DNA from: a virus
Length of the DNA: 44,989 nt
Strand: one strand, 5' to 3'
Virus record (IMG/VR): IMGVR_UViG_3300027902_000013
Span: 1-44,989 of that record
The notes under the pieces were generated by a model. That model saw only the letters and a list, made by a program, of their open reading frames with translations. It was not told the origin of the DNA and searched no databases. Positions 14,454 through 21,077 of the stretch are shown piece after piece. Within the stretch, counting starts at the first letter, position 1; every line of letters starts with the position of its first letter. The position numbers were made by a program, and so were the translations under genes.

Positions 14454-14622
14454 GAAAATCTTTAATACAAAACAACTAGAAGAACAGCTGAATAAAATGG
14501 AATCTTCGAAGAACGTACTGTTGGAAAGATTAAATGAAATATTTACAGACATGAAAACCACTGACGAATTGTTTAGAGAGTTTGAATTGTTCTTATTAAA
14601 GAAAGGGTTTAAGAAAGAATGA
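14365..14622 (+). CDS. Small membrane-anchored coiled-coil protein
   Basis: GTG at 14365 follows AAAGGAGACAAGAC. The 85-aa product has one transmembrane helix (MLMWVVLAIVILWGIGLEL), then a charged helix (SKVEKIFNTKQLEEQLNKM) likely to be coiled coil. It overlaps the end of the endonuclease gene by 89 bases. Its stop overlaps the next start (ATGA). Possible roles such as inner-membrane superinfection control or lysis timing are guesses. Confidence 0.65.
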   Translation: MLTVDMLMWVVLAIVILWGIGLELRLSKVEKIFNTKQLEEQLNKMESSKNVLLERLNEIFTDMKTTDELFREFELFLLKKGFKKE

Positions 14623-14795
14623 AGGAAAATGATCTTACTGGAGGATATATAGTTCCAAAAGAGTTTGTGAATGATTTGTATAATGTAATACTTAAATCAA
14701 AGATAAAGACCAGTAAAATTTGTAAAAAGTGTATCGTTAAACCATGCTGTTCGCAAGTATGTAGTCCTTTTATAAAAGAACAAACGGAGAAGTAA
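14619..14795 (+). CDS. Cys-rich small protein with CIVKPCCS motif (copy A)
   Basis: ATG 14619 overlaps the upstream stop. The 58-aa protein ends with ICKKCIVKPCCSQVCSPF, a C-x2-C-x5-CC-x3-C arrangement that could bind zinc or an iron-sulfur cluster. The gene at 16520 has the same core (FCKECIVKPCCSEPC). Such short Cys motifs recur in small proteins of many phages, without a known function to my knowledge. Confidence 0.7.
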   Translation: MKENDLTGGYIVPKEFVNDLYNVILKSKIKTSKICKKCIVKPCCSQVCSPFIKEQTEK

Positions 14796-14797
14796 GA

Positions 14798-15211
14798 ATG
14801 GAACCAAAAGAAGGATATTACAAATGCAGTAAATGCAACGGTGAGGGAAAACTATCTGATAAAGTTTATTGTGAGAAATGTCTTGGAACCGGAATAGTTG
14901 ATTGGGTAGAACAGGTAACCGGGAAGAGAATACCAATATATCATAATTTAACTAACTGGTCCTTTACCACAACTATAGATCCAATCGAAGTTGCTTCATT
15001 TGGTGATAATTACAAACGATTTGTTTCATCCAGAACAGAAATTTCTGTAGAGTTTGATACAGATCTTTCTGGAATTTTATGTAACGTTGGTGATATAATT
15101 AAGCTCGAATATCCACCAGGAAGTAATCTTAAAAACTTTATTATAACAAGTATAGAAACATCTTCATTTGACCAAAAATGTAAGATTAAAGCTATTAAGT
15201 CTAACATCTAA
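14798..15211 (+). CDS. DnaJ-type zinc-finger protein with a C-terminal beta domain
   Basis: The 137-aa protein has an N-terminal CSKCNGEGKL...CEKCLGTGIVDWVEQVTG, two CxxCxGxG repeats followed by DW and a G. This is a zinc module known from DnaJ and found in several phage structural proteins. The C-terminal half is beta-rich (TEISVEFDTDLSG; FIITSIETS). A relative of the zinc module is in the protein at 19937. It starts two bases after the stop of the Cys-rich gene. Confidence 0.65.
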   Translation: MEPKEGYYKCSKCNGEGKLSDKVYCEKCLGTGIVDWVEQVTGKRIPIYHNLTNWSFTTTIDPIEVASFGDNYKRFVSSRTEISVEFDTDLSGILCNVGDIIKLEYPPGSNLKNFIITSIETSSFDQKCKIKAIKSNI

Positions 15212-15232
15212 CAAGAAAGGGAGGAAGTAAAA

Positions 15233-15490
15233 ATGTTCAAAGGAAAAGATGTAGAAATTAAAGATTTGACAGTAAGTGTTAGAGGAAGAGAAATTAAACT
15301 AGGAGGTGTAAAATCTATAGATCTCCATACAGAAACTGGTGGACTAATGACGTATCATATAGAAGGATTTCTGAACTGTAGTCAAGAAGATGCTGAATTC
15401 TTGATGAGAGAGTTAATTGGTTCAAACCGAGAAAAACCAGCGAGTGCTACATTTGATGATAAAAAATTTACACTTGATGGAACAGTGTAA
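15233..15490 (+). CDS. 85-aa hypothetical beta-rich protein
   Basis: The SD AAAGGGAGG precedes ATG 15233. The sequence MFKGKDVEIKDLTVSVRGRE is followed by IKLGGVKSIDL and a helix of acidic residues (SQEDAEFLMRELIG). The first part resembles a strand-rich fold used in tail and baseplate accessory proteins, but I cannot name the family. Confidence 0.6.
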   Translation: MFKGKDVEIKDLTVSVRGREIKLGGVKSIDLHTETGGLMTYHIEGFLNCSQEDAEFLMRELIGSNREKPASATFDDKKFTLDGTV

Positions 15491-15502
15491 AGGGAGACTT
15501 AA

Positions 15503-15754
15503 ATGACACAACTACCAAGTCCCGAAGTAATGATGTATTCATTCTACAATACACAGTTAACCAAATGGATGGAGAAACATTCAAATATTGAAGTAGAATC
15601 AAAAAAATTACAAATAAAGATACAAGAAGTACTTGTTGAACTTGCAGAAACCAACTTTTATATTACAATGTTTGGAAAAATGATGGAAGATCTAGAAGTT
15701 AAAAGACCAGGAACAAAAGAAGAATATCTAAAAACACAACCAAAGTCAAACTAA
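15503..15754 (+). CDS. 83-aa hypothetical helical protein
   Basis: ATG 15503 has AAGGGAG. The product starts MTQLPSPEVMMYSFYNTQLT and is a long helix or coiled coil (IEVESKKLQIKIQEVLVEL). No known motif. It precedes the glycosyltransferase at 15772 in the same operon. Confidence 0.6.
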   Translation: MTQLPSPEVMMYSFYNTQLTKWMEKHSNIEVESKKLQIKIQEVLVELAETNFYITMFGKMMEDLEVKRPGTKEEYLKTQPKSN

Positions 15755-15771
15755 AAGAAAAGAGAAAGAAG

Positions 15772-16533
15772 TTGACAAAAATTGACATCACAATGACCGC
15801 CACGTTAAGACCCAATATAGTCCAACAAACATTAGAATCTTTTTGTAAAAACTTGTTCATAGAAAGAGATAGGTATAGACTAATAGTAAACGTTGATCCT
15901 GTGGGGGAAAGTGTTAAACAAGAAGACGCATTAGATGTTTGTAAAGAATATTTTAAAGATGTAATCTATAATTTTCCAACTGAATCTTCTCTAGCGAAAG
16001 CTGTTAAGTGGGTTTGGAGTCAAGTATCTGCAGATTTTATTTTTCATTTAGAAGATGACTGGCTACTGACAACTAAATTAAGTATTGATGATATGATTCG
16101 AATTCTCAATGAACATAACGAAATTGCATGTTTAAGACTTCCGAAAGTTGATATTCCCAAAAAAGGTAGAATAAATTTTCTTAGTGCTGTTTATAACTAT
16201 AAAGGAGATAATCATTTTGTTACAGAGAATCCTAAACATTTTGGATTAAATCCGGTATTGATAAAGAAAAATTTTATAACACAAGCACTTCCGTTTCTAA
16301 CTGATGACTTTAATCCAGAAAAACAGTTTTTAATTCCTCAAAACGAAGACATGATTCATTTGATAAATTGTTGGAAGTATGCGATCTACGCTTTTCCCGG
16401 AATTAAAGCGTTAGTAGTTGATAATGGAGAAAACTGGAAAATAAAGAATGGATTTAGAAAACCGGAATCCGCTTATCTAAAAGAATATTCAACAAACGCA
16501 TTTACAGTTTGGGAAAAATATGCCAAAGTCTGA
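15772..16533 (+). CDS. GT-A type glycosyltransferase
   Basis: TTG 15772 follows AGAGAAAGAAG and gives the conserved opening MTKIDITMTATLRPNIVQQT. The 253-aa protein has a Rossmann-like start, NVDPVG, then a metal-binding DXD-type motif in FIFHLEDDWLL. A late acidic block is PQNEDMIHLI. This matches a phage-borne family of GT2-like enzymes with TATLRP and DPVG. The sugar and acceptor are unknown; the host surface, phage DNA or virion proteins are all possible. An internal ATG at 15793 would delete the first strand. Confidence 0.75.
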   Translation: MTKIDITMTATLRPNIVQQTLESFCKNLFIERDRYRLIVNVDPVGESVKQEDALDVCKEYFKDVIYNFPTESSLAKAVKWVWSQVSADFIFHLEDDWLLTTKLSIDDMIRILNEHNEIACLRLPKVDIPKKGRINFLSAVYNYKGDNHFVTENPKHFGLNPVLIKKNFITQALPFLTDDFNPEKQFLIPQNEDMIHLINCWKYAIYAFPGIKALVVDNGENWKIKNGFRKPESAYLKEYSTNAFTVWEKYAKV

Positions 16534-16720
16534 AGCGGTTGTTGAAATGGTTGTGAATATTAAATACTACTGGAGTAAACCTGGTTTTTCTTTTAGGAAG
16601 ATTATAACAAACAAATCTCGTTTTTGTAAAGAGTGTATTGTTAAACCGTGTTGTAGTGAACCATGCATCGACGTTCTTAAAGAAGTAAAAGAACGATATA
16701 AAAAATTTGGCATAGTATAG
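16520..16720 (+). CDS. Cys-rich small protein with CIVKPCCS motif (copy B)
   Basis: ATG 16520 lies inside the end of the glycosyltransferase gene. The 66-aa protein contains FCKECIVKPCCSEPCIDVL, nearly the same core as the protein at 14619. Both have an upstream helical region and a short Lys-rich tail. The two copies lie 1.7 kb apart and are probably paralogues. Confidence 0.7.
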   Translation: MPKSEAVVEMVVNIKYYWSKPGFSFRKIITNKSRFCKECIVKPCCSEPCIDVLKEVKERYKKFGIV

Positions 16721-16730
16721 GGGGATTAAA

Positions 16731-17042
16731 ATGAAAAAGAAAAAAGACAGTGACATTTCAATAAAAGAACTTGGAATTAAAATAGGAGAACTAGATTATC
16801 AAGAACCAGAAGAGATTTCAACAATTCCTCTCATTCCAAAAGATACACAAATTAGAATACCTGTTTTGAATAGAGTGGAGTTGGTTGGACTTCGCGGTAA
16901 AGTTATTGAGATGATTTCAATTGGAAAAGATGATCAAAAACAACCAACTATGTTTTTTGATTTTAAAAAGGGAGAGCAACTGGTAGTTGGATTCAATTAT
17001 TTTGAGTGGACTGGACAATCCGAGAAAAATAAGAAGAAATAG
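16731..17042 (+). CDS. 103-aa hypothetical protein
   Basis: The SD GGGGATTAAA precedes ATG 16731. The protein is Lys-rich at both ends, with beta strands in the middle (RVELVGLRGKVIEMISIG and TMFFDFKKGEQLVVGFNYF). No motif is recognised. It ends in TAG three bases before the next ATG. Confidence 0.6.
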   Translation: MKKKKDSDISIKELGIKIGELDYQEPEEISTIPLIPKDTQIRIPVLNRVELVGLRGKVIEMISIGKDDQKQPTMFFDFKKGEQLVVGFNYFEWTGQSEKNKKK

Positions 17043-17044
17043 AG

Positions 17045-17236
17045 ATGAAACAAGACCATAAAGAGTGGATATGGAATGGTGTAACAAACTCATATCGGAT
17101 TGACTTCAACAAACAAGAAAAGAATATTAAAGAAGATCCACGAAACTGGAGAGATGAAATTCCACCAAAGATTAAGTTAGAGATCTTAAAACAATATCTA
17201 CCAAAGAAATCGGAGAAAACAATTGAAACTACTTAA
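17045..17236 (+). CDS. 63-aa hypothetical protein
   Basis: This short hydrophilic protein starts MKQDHKEWIWNGVTNSYRID and has PPKIKLEILKQYLPKKS near its end. It overlaps the TTG start of the zincin-like gene by 14 bases, and that gene's SD lies within it. Real because of its frame and coupling. Function unknown. Confidence 0.55.
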   Translation: MKQDHKEWIWNGVTNSYRIDFNKQEKNIKEDPRNWRDEIPPKIKLEILKQYLPKKSEKTIETT

Positions 17237-17837
17237 ACCAGGTAGATTTATCTTAAGTTGTTTACAAGAAATCCAAAAAGATCTAGACGAACGAGAAATC
17301 AGAATCAAACTCCAGATTTATCCAAGTACTTCCTGGGGAGTCCCTAACAAACAAACAATTATAGGTGTACCGTGGTGGTATTACATAGACAATTTACTAA
17401 ACGAAGACGGGATTGGTCTGTGTAATAAGGAACCAGTAATTCAATTCTTAAGACATGAAACGGGTCATATAATAAACTACTCGTTCAAACTTTATCAAGA
17501 ACCACAATGGAAAGATGTATTTGGAAACTTCAACGAGAAATACATTTATCCACCTAAAGATTGTAGTAAGAAAGACCAGTTGAAGTATTGTTACTATCTT
17601 AAAGAGTATACTAACAAGAAATTACATCCAGATGAACAATTTGCCGAGACATTCGGAGTAGTTACAGATTCAGGTCTAAAAGGACTAGTTTCTTTGTGGA
17701 AATCTTTAACTAATCAAACACAAAGACTTATAAAGTATAACTATGTAAAAGAAACACTTGAATATCTTAGAAATAAGGAACCATTAGTAGTTAGTAAGAA
17801 GTTAGATAAACCAGTAGGGAGGATAACAATTACATGA
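17223..17837 (+). CDS. Zincin-like metallopeptidase-like protein
   Basis: TTG 17223 has GGAG and a seven-base spacer. The 204-aa protein holds an HExxH-type site in FLRHETGHIINYSF and a downstream HPDEQFAETFGVV block in the usual place for the third metal ligand of gluzincin-type folds. WGVPNKQTIIGVPWWYY is also conserved-looking. It resembles phage and bacterial putative zinc peptidases with 'PDE-FAE-FA'. The substrate is unknown. It may be a structural zincin-like domain rather than an active enzyme. Confidence 0.65.
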   Translation: MKLLKPGRFILSCLQEIQKDLDEREIRIKLQIYPSTSWGVPNKQTIIGVPWWYYIDNLLNEDGIGLCNKEPVIQFLRHETGHIINYSFKLYQEPQWKDVFGNFNEKYIYPPKDCSKKDQLKYCYYLKEYTNKKLHPDEQFAETFGVVTDSGLKGLVSLWKSLTNQTQRLIKYNYVKETLEYLRNKEPLVVSKKLDKPVGRITIT

Positions 17838-18040
17838 CAAAAAGAGAGCGTCTGATTTATCAAAACGAAGCTCGAATTGAGTATGCAAAGATTTGCTTAA
17901 AGAATCATCCTGAAACCAAAGCTTGGTATCTTGAAGAAGATAGAGATGTTTCATTAAGAGAGTATATTGATATATGTAAGAAAAGAATACAAACAATAAA
18001 TAGGTTGACAGACGAAGAACTTGATATAACTGTAAATTAG
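17834..18040 (+). CDS. 68-aa hypothetical helical protein
   Basis: ATG overlaps the upstream stop (ATGA). It starts MTKRERLIYQNEARIEYAKI and is entirely helical and acidic. It ends with TAG, followed by an SD (GGAGG) for the arginine decarboxylase gene. No family known. Confidence 0.6.
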   Translation: MTKRERLIYQNEARIEYAKICLKNHPETKAWYLEEDRDVSLREYIDICKKRIQTINRLTDEELDITVN

Positions 18041-18055
18041 GAGGATTGAAATAAG

Positions 18056-18598
18056 ATGATACCAAAACAACTTTGGTTAACTAGAGGATTTGGATTCCAC
18101 AAGGACAGACTTAATTCATTCGAAATGTCTTTACGTGATGCTAAAATATCCAACTATAACTTAGTCCAAGTATCAAGTATCTTTCCTCCTAAATGTAAAA
18201 TTATAAGTTCTAAAAAAGGAACCAGTCTTTTAAGACCAGGTCAGATAGTTTATACAGTTCTATCTAGAAATCAAAGTAACGAAAGAGGAAGGTTGATATC
18301 TGCGTCAATTGGTCTTGCACTTCCAGAAGATAGATCCGTTCATGGATATTTGACTGAGTTACATACTGAAGGAATGAATGAATTAGAAACAAGAGATTGG
18401 AGTGAAGACCAAGCAGCAGAAATGTTAGCATCAACTTTAGGAATTCAATTTGATGGAGACAAGGCGTGGGATAAAGAAAAGGACATATATCGACTTGGGA
18501 ATCGAGTAGTAAAAACAAGAAGTATTTGTTCAGCTGCAGAATGTTTGAAAGGTGGTTGGACTACTGTGGTTGCTGCATGTATTTTTATAACGGAGTAA
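18056..18598 (+). CDS. Pyruvoyl-dependent arginine decarboxylase
   Basis: The 180-aa protein matches the PvlArgDC family (PF01862 type) throughout: LWLTRGFGFHKDRLNSFEMS, LRDAKISNYNLVQVSSIFPP, LRPGQIVYTVLSRNQSN, RLISASIGLALPEDRSVHGY and LTELHTEG. The family cuts itself between two serines, here Ser40-Ser41 in VSSIFPP, to make the pyruvoyl group that decarboxylates arginine to agmatine. The SD is AGGAGG, 11 bases upstream. It sits between small genes and two glycosyltransferases. A phage copy would change host arginine or polyamine supply. Specificity is inferred from the family. Confidence 0.88.
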   Translation: MIPKQLWLTRGFGFHKDRLNSFEMSLRDAKISNYNLVQVSSIFPPKCKIISSKKGTSLLRPGQIVYTVLSRNQSNERGRLISASIGLALPEDRSVHGYLTELHTEGMNELETRDWSEDQAAEMLASTLGIQFDGDKAWDKEKDIYRLGNRVVKTRSICSAAECLKGGWTTVVAACIFITE

Positions 18599-18601
18599 TC
18601 T

Positions 18602-19270
18602 ATGATCTCAGTAATTCTTCCAGTCCTAGAAGAACGAGAAATGACGTCTAACATTCTCAACAACATTTCTGTCAATACAATTAAACCAGATGAGATAGTT
18701 TTGATAGATAATAGTAGTACACATGATATACAAAATCTCGTCCCACAGTACACATGTTTGGATATTGTCTATCTGAAACAGAAAAAGAACATAGGAGTTA
18801 ACGCTTCTTGGAATCTCGGAATCGAACGTGCTCAACATGAATTGATAAGTATCTTAAATAACGATTTAATTTTGAATAACTTGTTTTTTGAGAACATTGA
18901 AAAAGTTATGGTTGAGTATCCAGATGTAGGAATTTGCGTTCCAAATACAACTAAAGAAATACCAATTGATAATCCAAATACTAAGATCGCTATATTAGGT
19001 ACAAGAGAGGGGTGGGCGTTTACTATAAGATCTGAGATAGCTAAACGAGCACTTCCGATTCCAGAAACATTATTCATGTTCTTTGGCGATGATTATCTGT
19101 TTCATTTCGCTAGATCATTAGGATACAAAATAGTTAAAGTTTTAAACAACGAAATAGTTCATTTAAAAGAAACAACAGTAAGAAAGGTTTTGGGAAAGAA
19201 GTATCAAGATACATTAGACAAGGAAGGAAAAGAATGGAGGAAGATCTATGATAAAATCTATCTTACATAG
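18602..19270 (+). CDS. GT2-family glycosyltransferase
   Basis: The 222-aa protein opens with the typical GT2 strand MISVILPVLEEREMTSNIL, then EIVLIDNSSTHDI. The nucleotide-binding core is KKNIGVNASWNLGIERA, and LNNDLIL is the DXD-type metal site. A late FFGDDYLFHFARSLGY carries the usual acidic catalytic residues, as in rhamnosyltransferase-like enzymes. The SD is weak. It overlaps the next gene by 23 bases, so the two probably act in one pathway. Confidence 0.83.
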   Translation: MISVILPVLEEREMTSNILNNISVNTIKPDEIVLIDNSSTHDIQNLVPQYTCLDIVYLKQKKNIGVNASWNLGIERAQHELISILNNDLILNNLFFENIEKVMVEYPDVGICVPNTTKEIPIDNPNTKIAILGTREGWAFTIRSEIAKRALPIPETLFMFFGDDYLFHFARSLGYKIVKVLNNEIVHLKETTVRKVLGKKYQDTLDKEGKEWRKIYDKIYLT

Positions 19271-19940
19271 TGGCGCTAATGGAGATTTGATTTATGGTCT
19301 CTACATTGTAAACCAATTAAAATGCGAGAATTTTTATGTAGGAAACAAGTATATCACACCAGAATACTACAAGTTGCTTCTTCCTTTACTACAAGCTCAA
19401 CCTTACATAAAGAATGTTGAATATGTTGATAGTAAAAAAGAAGTAGAAATAAACCTAGATTGTTGGAGAAAAGCTGGGCGAATGATCTATTATCAACATA
19501 TAGTTTTGTCTCACATTCTGATGTTAGAGAAAGTTTATAAAATCAAGTTAGAATACAACTTAAAAGATCCGTGGATTTACAATGTTCCAAAACTTACTAA
19601 ACCAATGGACTACATTTGTGTTAATAGAAGTTTCAAGTGGCATGTCCCTTTTCCATACGATTTCTATATTAAAGATAGAAACGTAGTTTTCTGCGGATTG
19701 AAAGAAGAGTTTGAATATTTTTCTAGATTCCTAGCGAAGATAAAATACTACCACCCAAAAGACTTTCTAGATTTTGCTAAAGTAATTCAAGGATCTAAAT
19801 TCTTCCTTGGAAATCAATCAGTTGGATCAGCGATAGCACAAGGATTAGCGCATCCCCAAGTTCAAGAAATTTGTTTCTTATTACCGAACTGTGTTCCATA
19901 TCATACTCCACCTGAATACGGTGTAAACGAGGAACCATGA
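19248..19940 (+). CDS. GT-B glycosyltransferase, heptosyltransferase (GT9)-like
   Basis: The 230-aa protein has an N-terminal LHSGANGDLIYGLYIVNQL resembling the G-x-GD start of ADP-heptose transferases. VVFCGLKEEFEYF leads to the C-terminal nucleotide-sugar-binding half, with FFLGNQSVGSAIAQGLAHP, the GN-S...A..G...P...E pattern of GT-B enzymes. It is short for the family (usually over 300 aa), so parts may be reduced. It is coupled to the GT2 gene upstream and to a zinc-finger gene downstream. Confidence 0.7.
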   Translation: MIKSILHSGANGDLIYGLYIVNQLKCENFYVGNKYITPEYYKLLLPLLQAQPYIKNVEYVDSKKEVEINLDCWRKAGRMIYYQHIVLSHILMLEKVYKIKLEYNLKDPWIYNVPKLTKPMDYICVNRSFKWHVPFPYDFYIKDRNVVFCGLKEEFEYFSRFLAKIKYYHPKDFLDFAKVIQGSKFFLGNQSVGSAIAQGLAHPQVQEICFLLPNCVPYHTPPEYGVNEEP

Positions 19941-20431
19941 TTACTAGAAAACAAATCTATAGATTCTTAATAAGAAAAATATTCAAAGTTCCAGAAGGAG
20001 GAATTATTCCCAATCGCATTCGGTGGGTTGGATTTATACTATTCCCGTTAAGAAGTTTCTTTTACTTCAACAAAGAAATTAGATATAGACTAGACAGAGA
20101 TTGTTTTGAGATCAACGGAATTAGACTTACGTCAGATTTCATTGATACTTTAGCTGCTGAAATGTGTAGGAAAAATATGTTTCATCAATTTGTAAAAGTA
20201 GAAGATGGAACGTTACATATCAGAACTTTTGATGTAAAACCATTGATTGGAACTTTGATATTCGATTGTTCCGAATGTAATGGGACAGGAATGAAAACGA
20301 TAAATGATCCACATTATAGAACCCATGAAGATTTTTGTGGTACTTGTTATGGAACTGGGTATGTAGATTGGACAACTAATATAACGAGGAGGAGTGAAAA
20401 TGGCAACAAGAATAACAACTACGAGAGATAA
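19937..20431 (+). CDS. Protein with a DnaJ-type zinc module
   Basis: The 164-aa protein has a basic N-terminus (MITRKQIYRFLIRKIFKVPE) with a short hydrophobic stretch (WVGFILFPLRSFFYF). A C-terminal zinc module reads CSECNGTGMK...CGTCYGTGYVDW. The same CxxCxGTG-then-DW plan is in the protein at 14798. ATG overlaps the upstream stop. The end overlaps the next gene by 32 bases. Confidence 0.6.
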   Translation: MITRKQIYRFLIRKIFKVPEGGIIPNRIRWVGFILFPLRSFFYFNKEIRYRLDRDCFEINGIRLTSDFIDTLAAEMCRKNMFHQFVKVEDGTLHIRTFDVKPLIGTLIFDCSECNGTGMKTINDPHYRTHEDFCGTCYGTGYVDWTTNITRRSENGNKNNNYER

Positions 20432-20642
20432 ACAAGTAACTGAAAATAATGTATCTACTGGAGTTCAAGTAACTACTACTGAAGGAAAACAAACTGTTAG
20501 AGTAGCATTAGTTCTAAAAGAAAAACAGAAGTTTGTTATAGGAGGAGTACAATACCAGGTTTTGAAAGCATTAAAACAGGGAGTGTTCATCATAAAGATT
20601 AGAGGAATGTCTAGTAAGATTCAGGAGATGGAGAAAGGTTAG
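20400..20642 (+). CDS. 80-aa hypothetical protein, last gene of the rightward operon
   Basis: ATG 20400 has GAGGAGG at a good distance; GTG 20394 is possible but lies inside the SD region. It begins with Thr-rich MATRITTTRDKQVTEN and has a beta core (VRVALVLKEKQKFVIGGVQYQV then GVFIIKIRGMSSK). Function unknown. It is the last clear gene before the convergent junction. Confidence 0.6.
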   Translation: MATRITTTRDKQVTENNVSTGVQVTTTEGKQTVRVALVLKEKQKFVIGGVQYQVLKALKQGVFIIKIRGMSSKIQEMEKG

Positions 20643-21077
20643 GAGGAGAAAGCAAATTTTTGTGTTATAAGATCCTATCTCATTTATTTGGGATCATTTT
20701 ACATCTAACGAGAACAAATAAGCGTATTTGTTAGCGTATAGACTAGTTGGATAGATAGAGGATACATAGAAGTAAAGTAACACAAGTTAGAACGAGTTTG
20801 AAACTGGAAAGAACAAGTAAGGAACTAAAGTAAGTAGAAGTGGATGTCCGAGCTCTTTTAGGTCTGTCCGAAGGACCGAACCCGGCGGACGGGTATAAGA
20901 TAACACAAATTTCAAATTTTAGGTTTTTTAATTCAATTAGCTGTACAATTCTTTCTTTGATTGATCCAGTTAAAGTTCTGGATCAAGTTCAAATCTTCTC
21001 TTGTTTGAATCAAGAATCAACTCTTCCCGCCCGAATTACAGCAAAGCAGTTTTCCAATCTAAAGTATCTAGAAGTAA
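20643..21077. other. Convergent intergenic junction with hairpins
   Basis: The rightward operon ends at 20642 and the leftward KamA-like gene ends at 21078. GATCC/GGATC (20671-20675 with 20691-20695) followed by ATTTT is a weak plus-strand terminator. AACAAATA-AGCG-TATTTGTT (20713-20732) is a perfect 8-bp hairpin usable on either strand. The GC-rich element at 20846-20890 follows. The frame 20840-21106 is not convincing as a gene. Confidence 0.55.
20846..20890. ncRNA. GC-rich compact structured element of unknown type
   Basis: In strongly AT-rich surroundings, GTCCG (20846-20850) pairs with CGGAC (20886-20890). Inside, GGT (20861-20863) pairs with ACC (20880-20882), and GTCC-GAA-GGAC (20866-20876) forms a terminal hairpin. 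The minus-strand version has GTCC-TTC-GGAC. It could be the 3' end of the leftward KamA transcript or an unknown RNA motif. I could not match it to a riboswitch or ribozyme I know. Confidence 0.35.
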
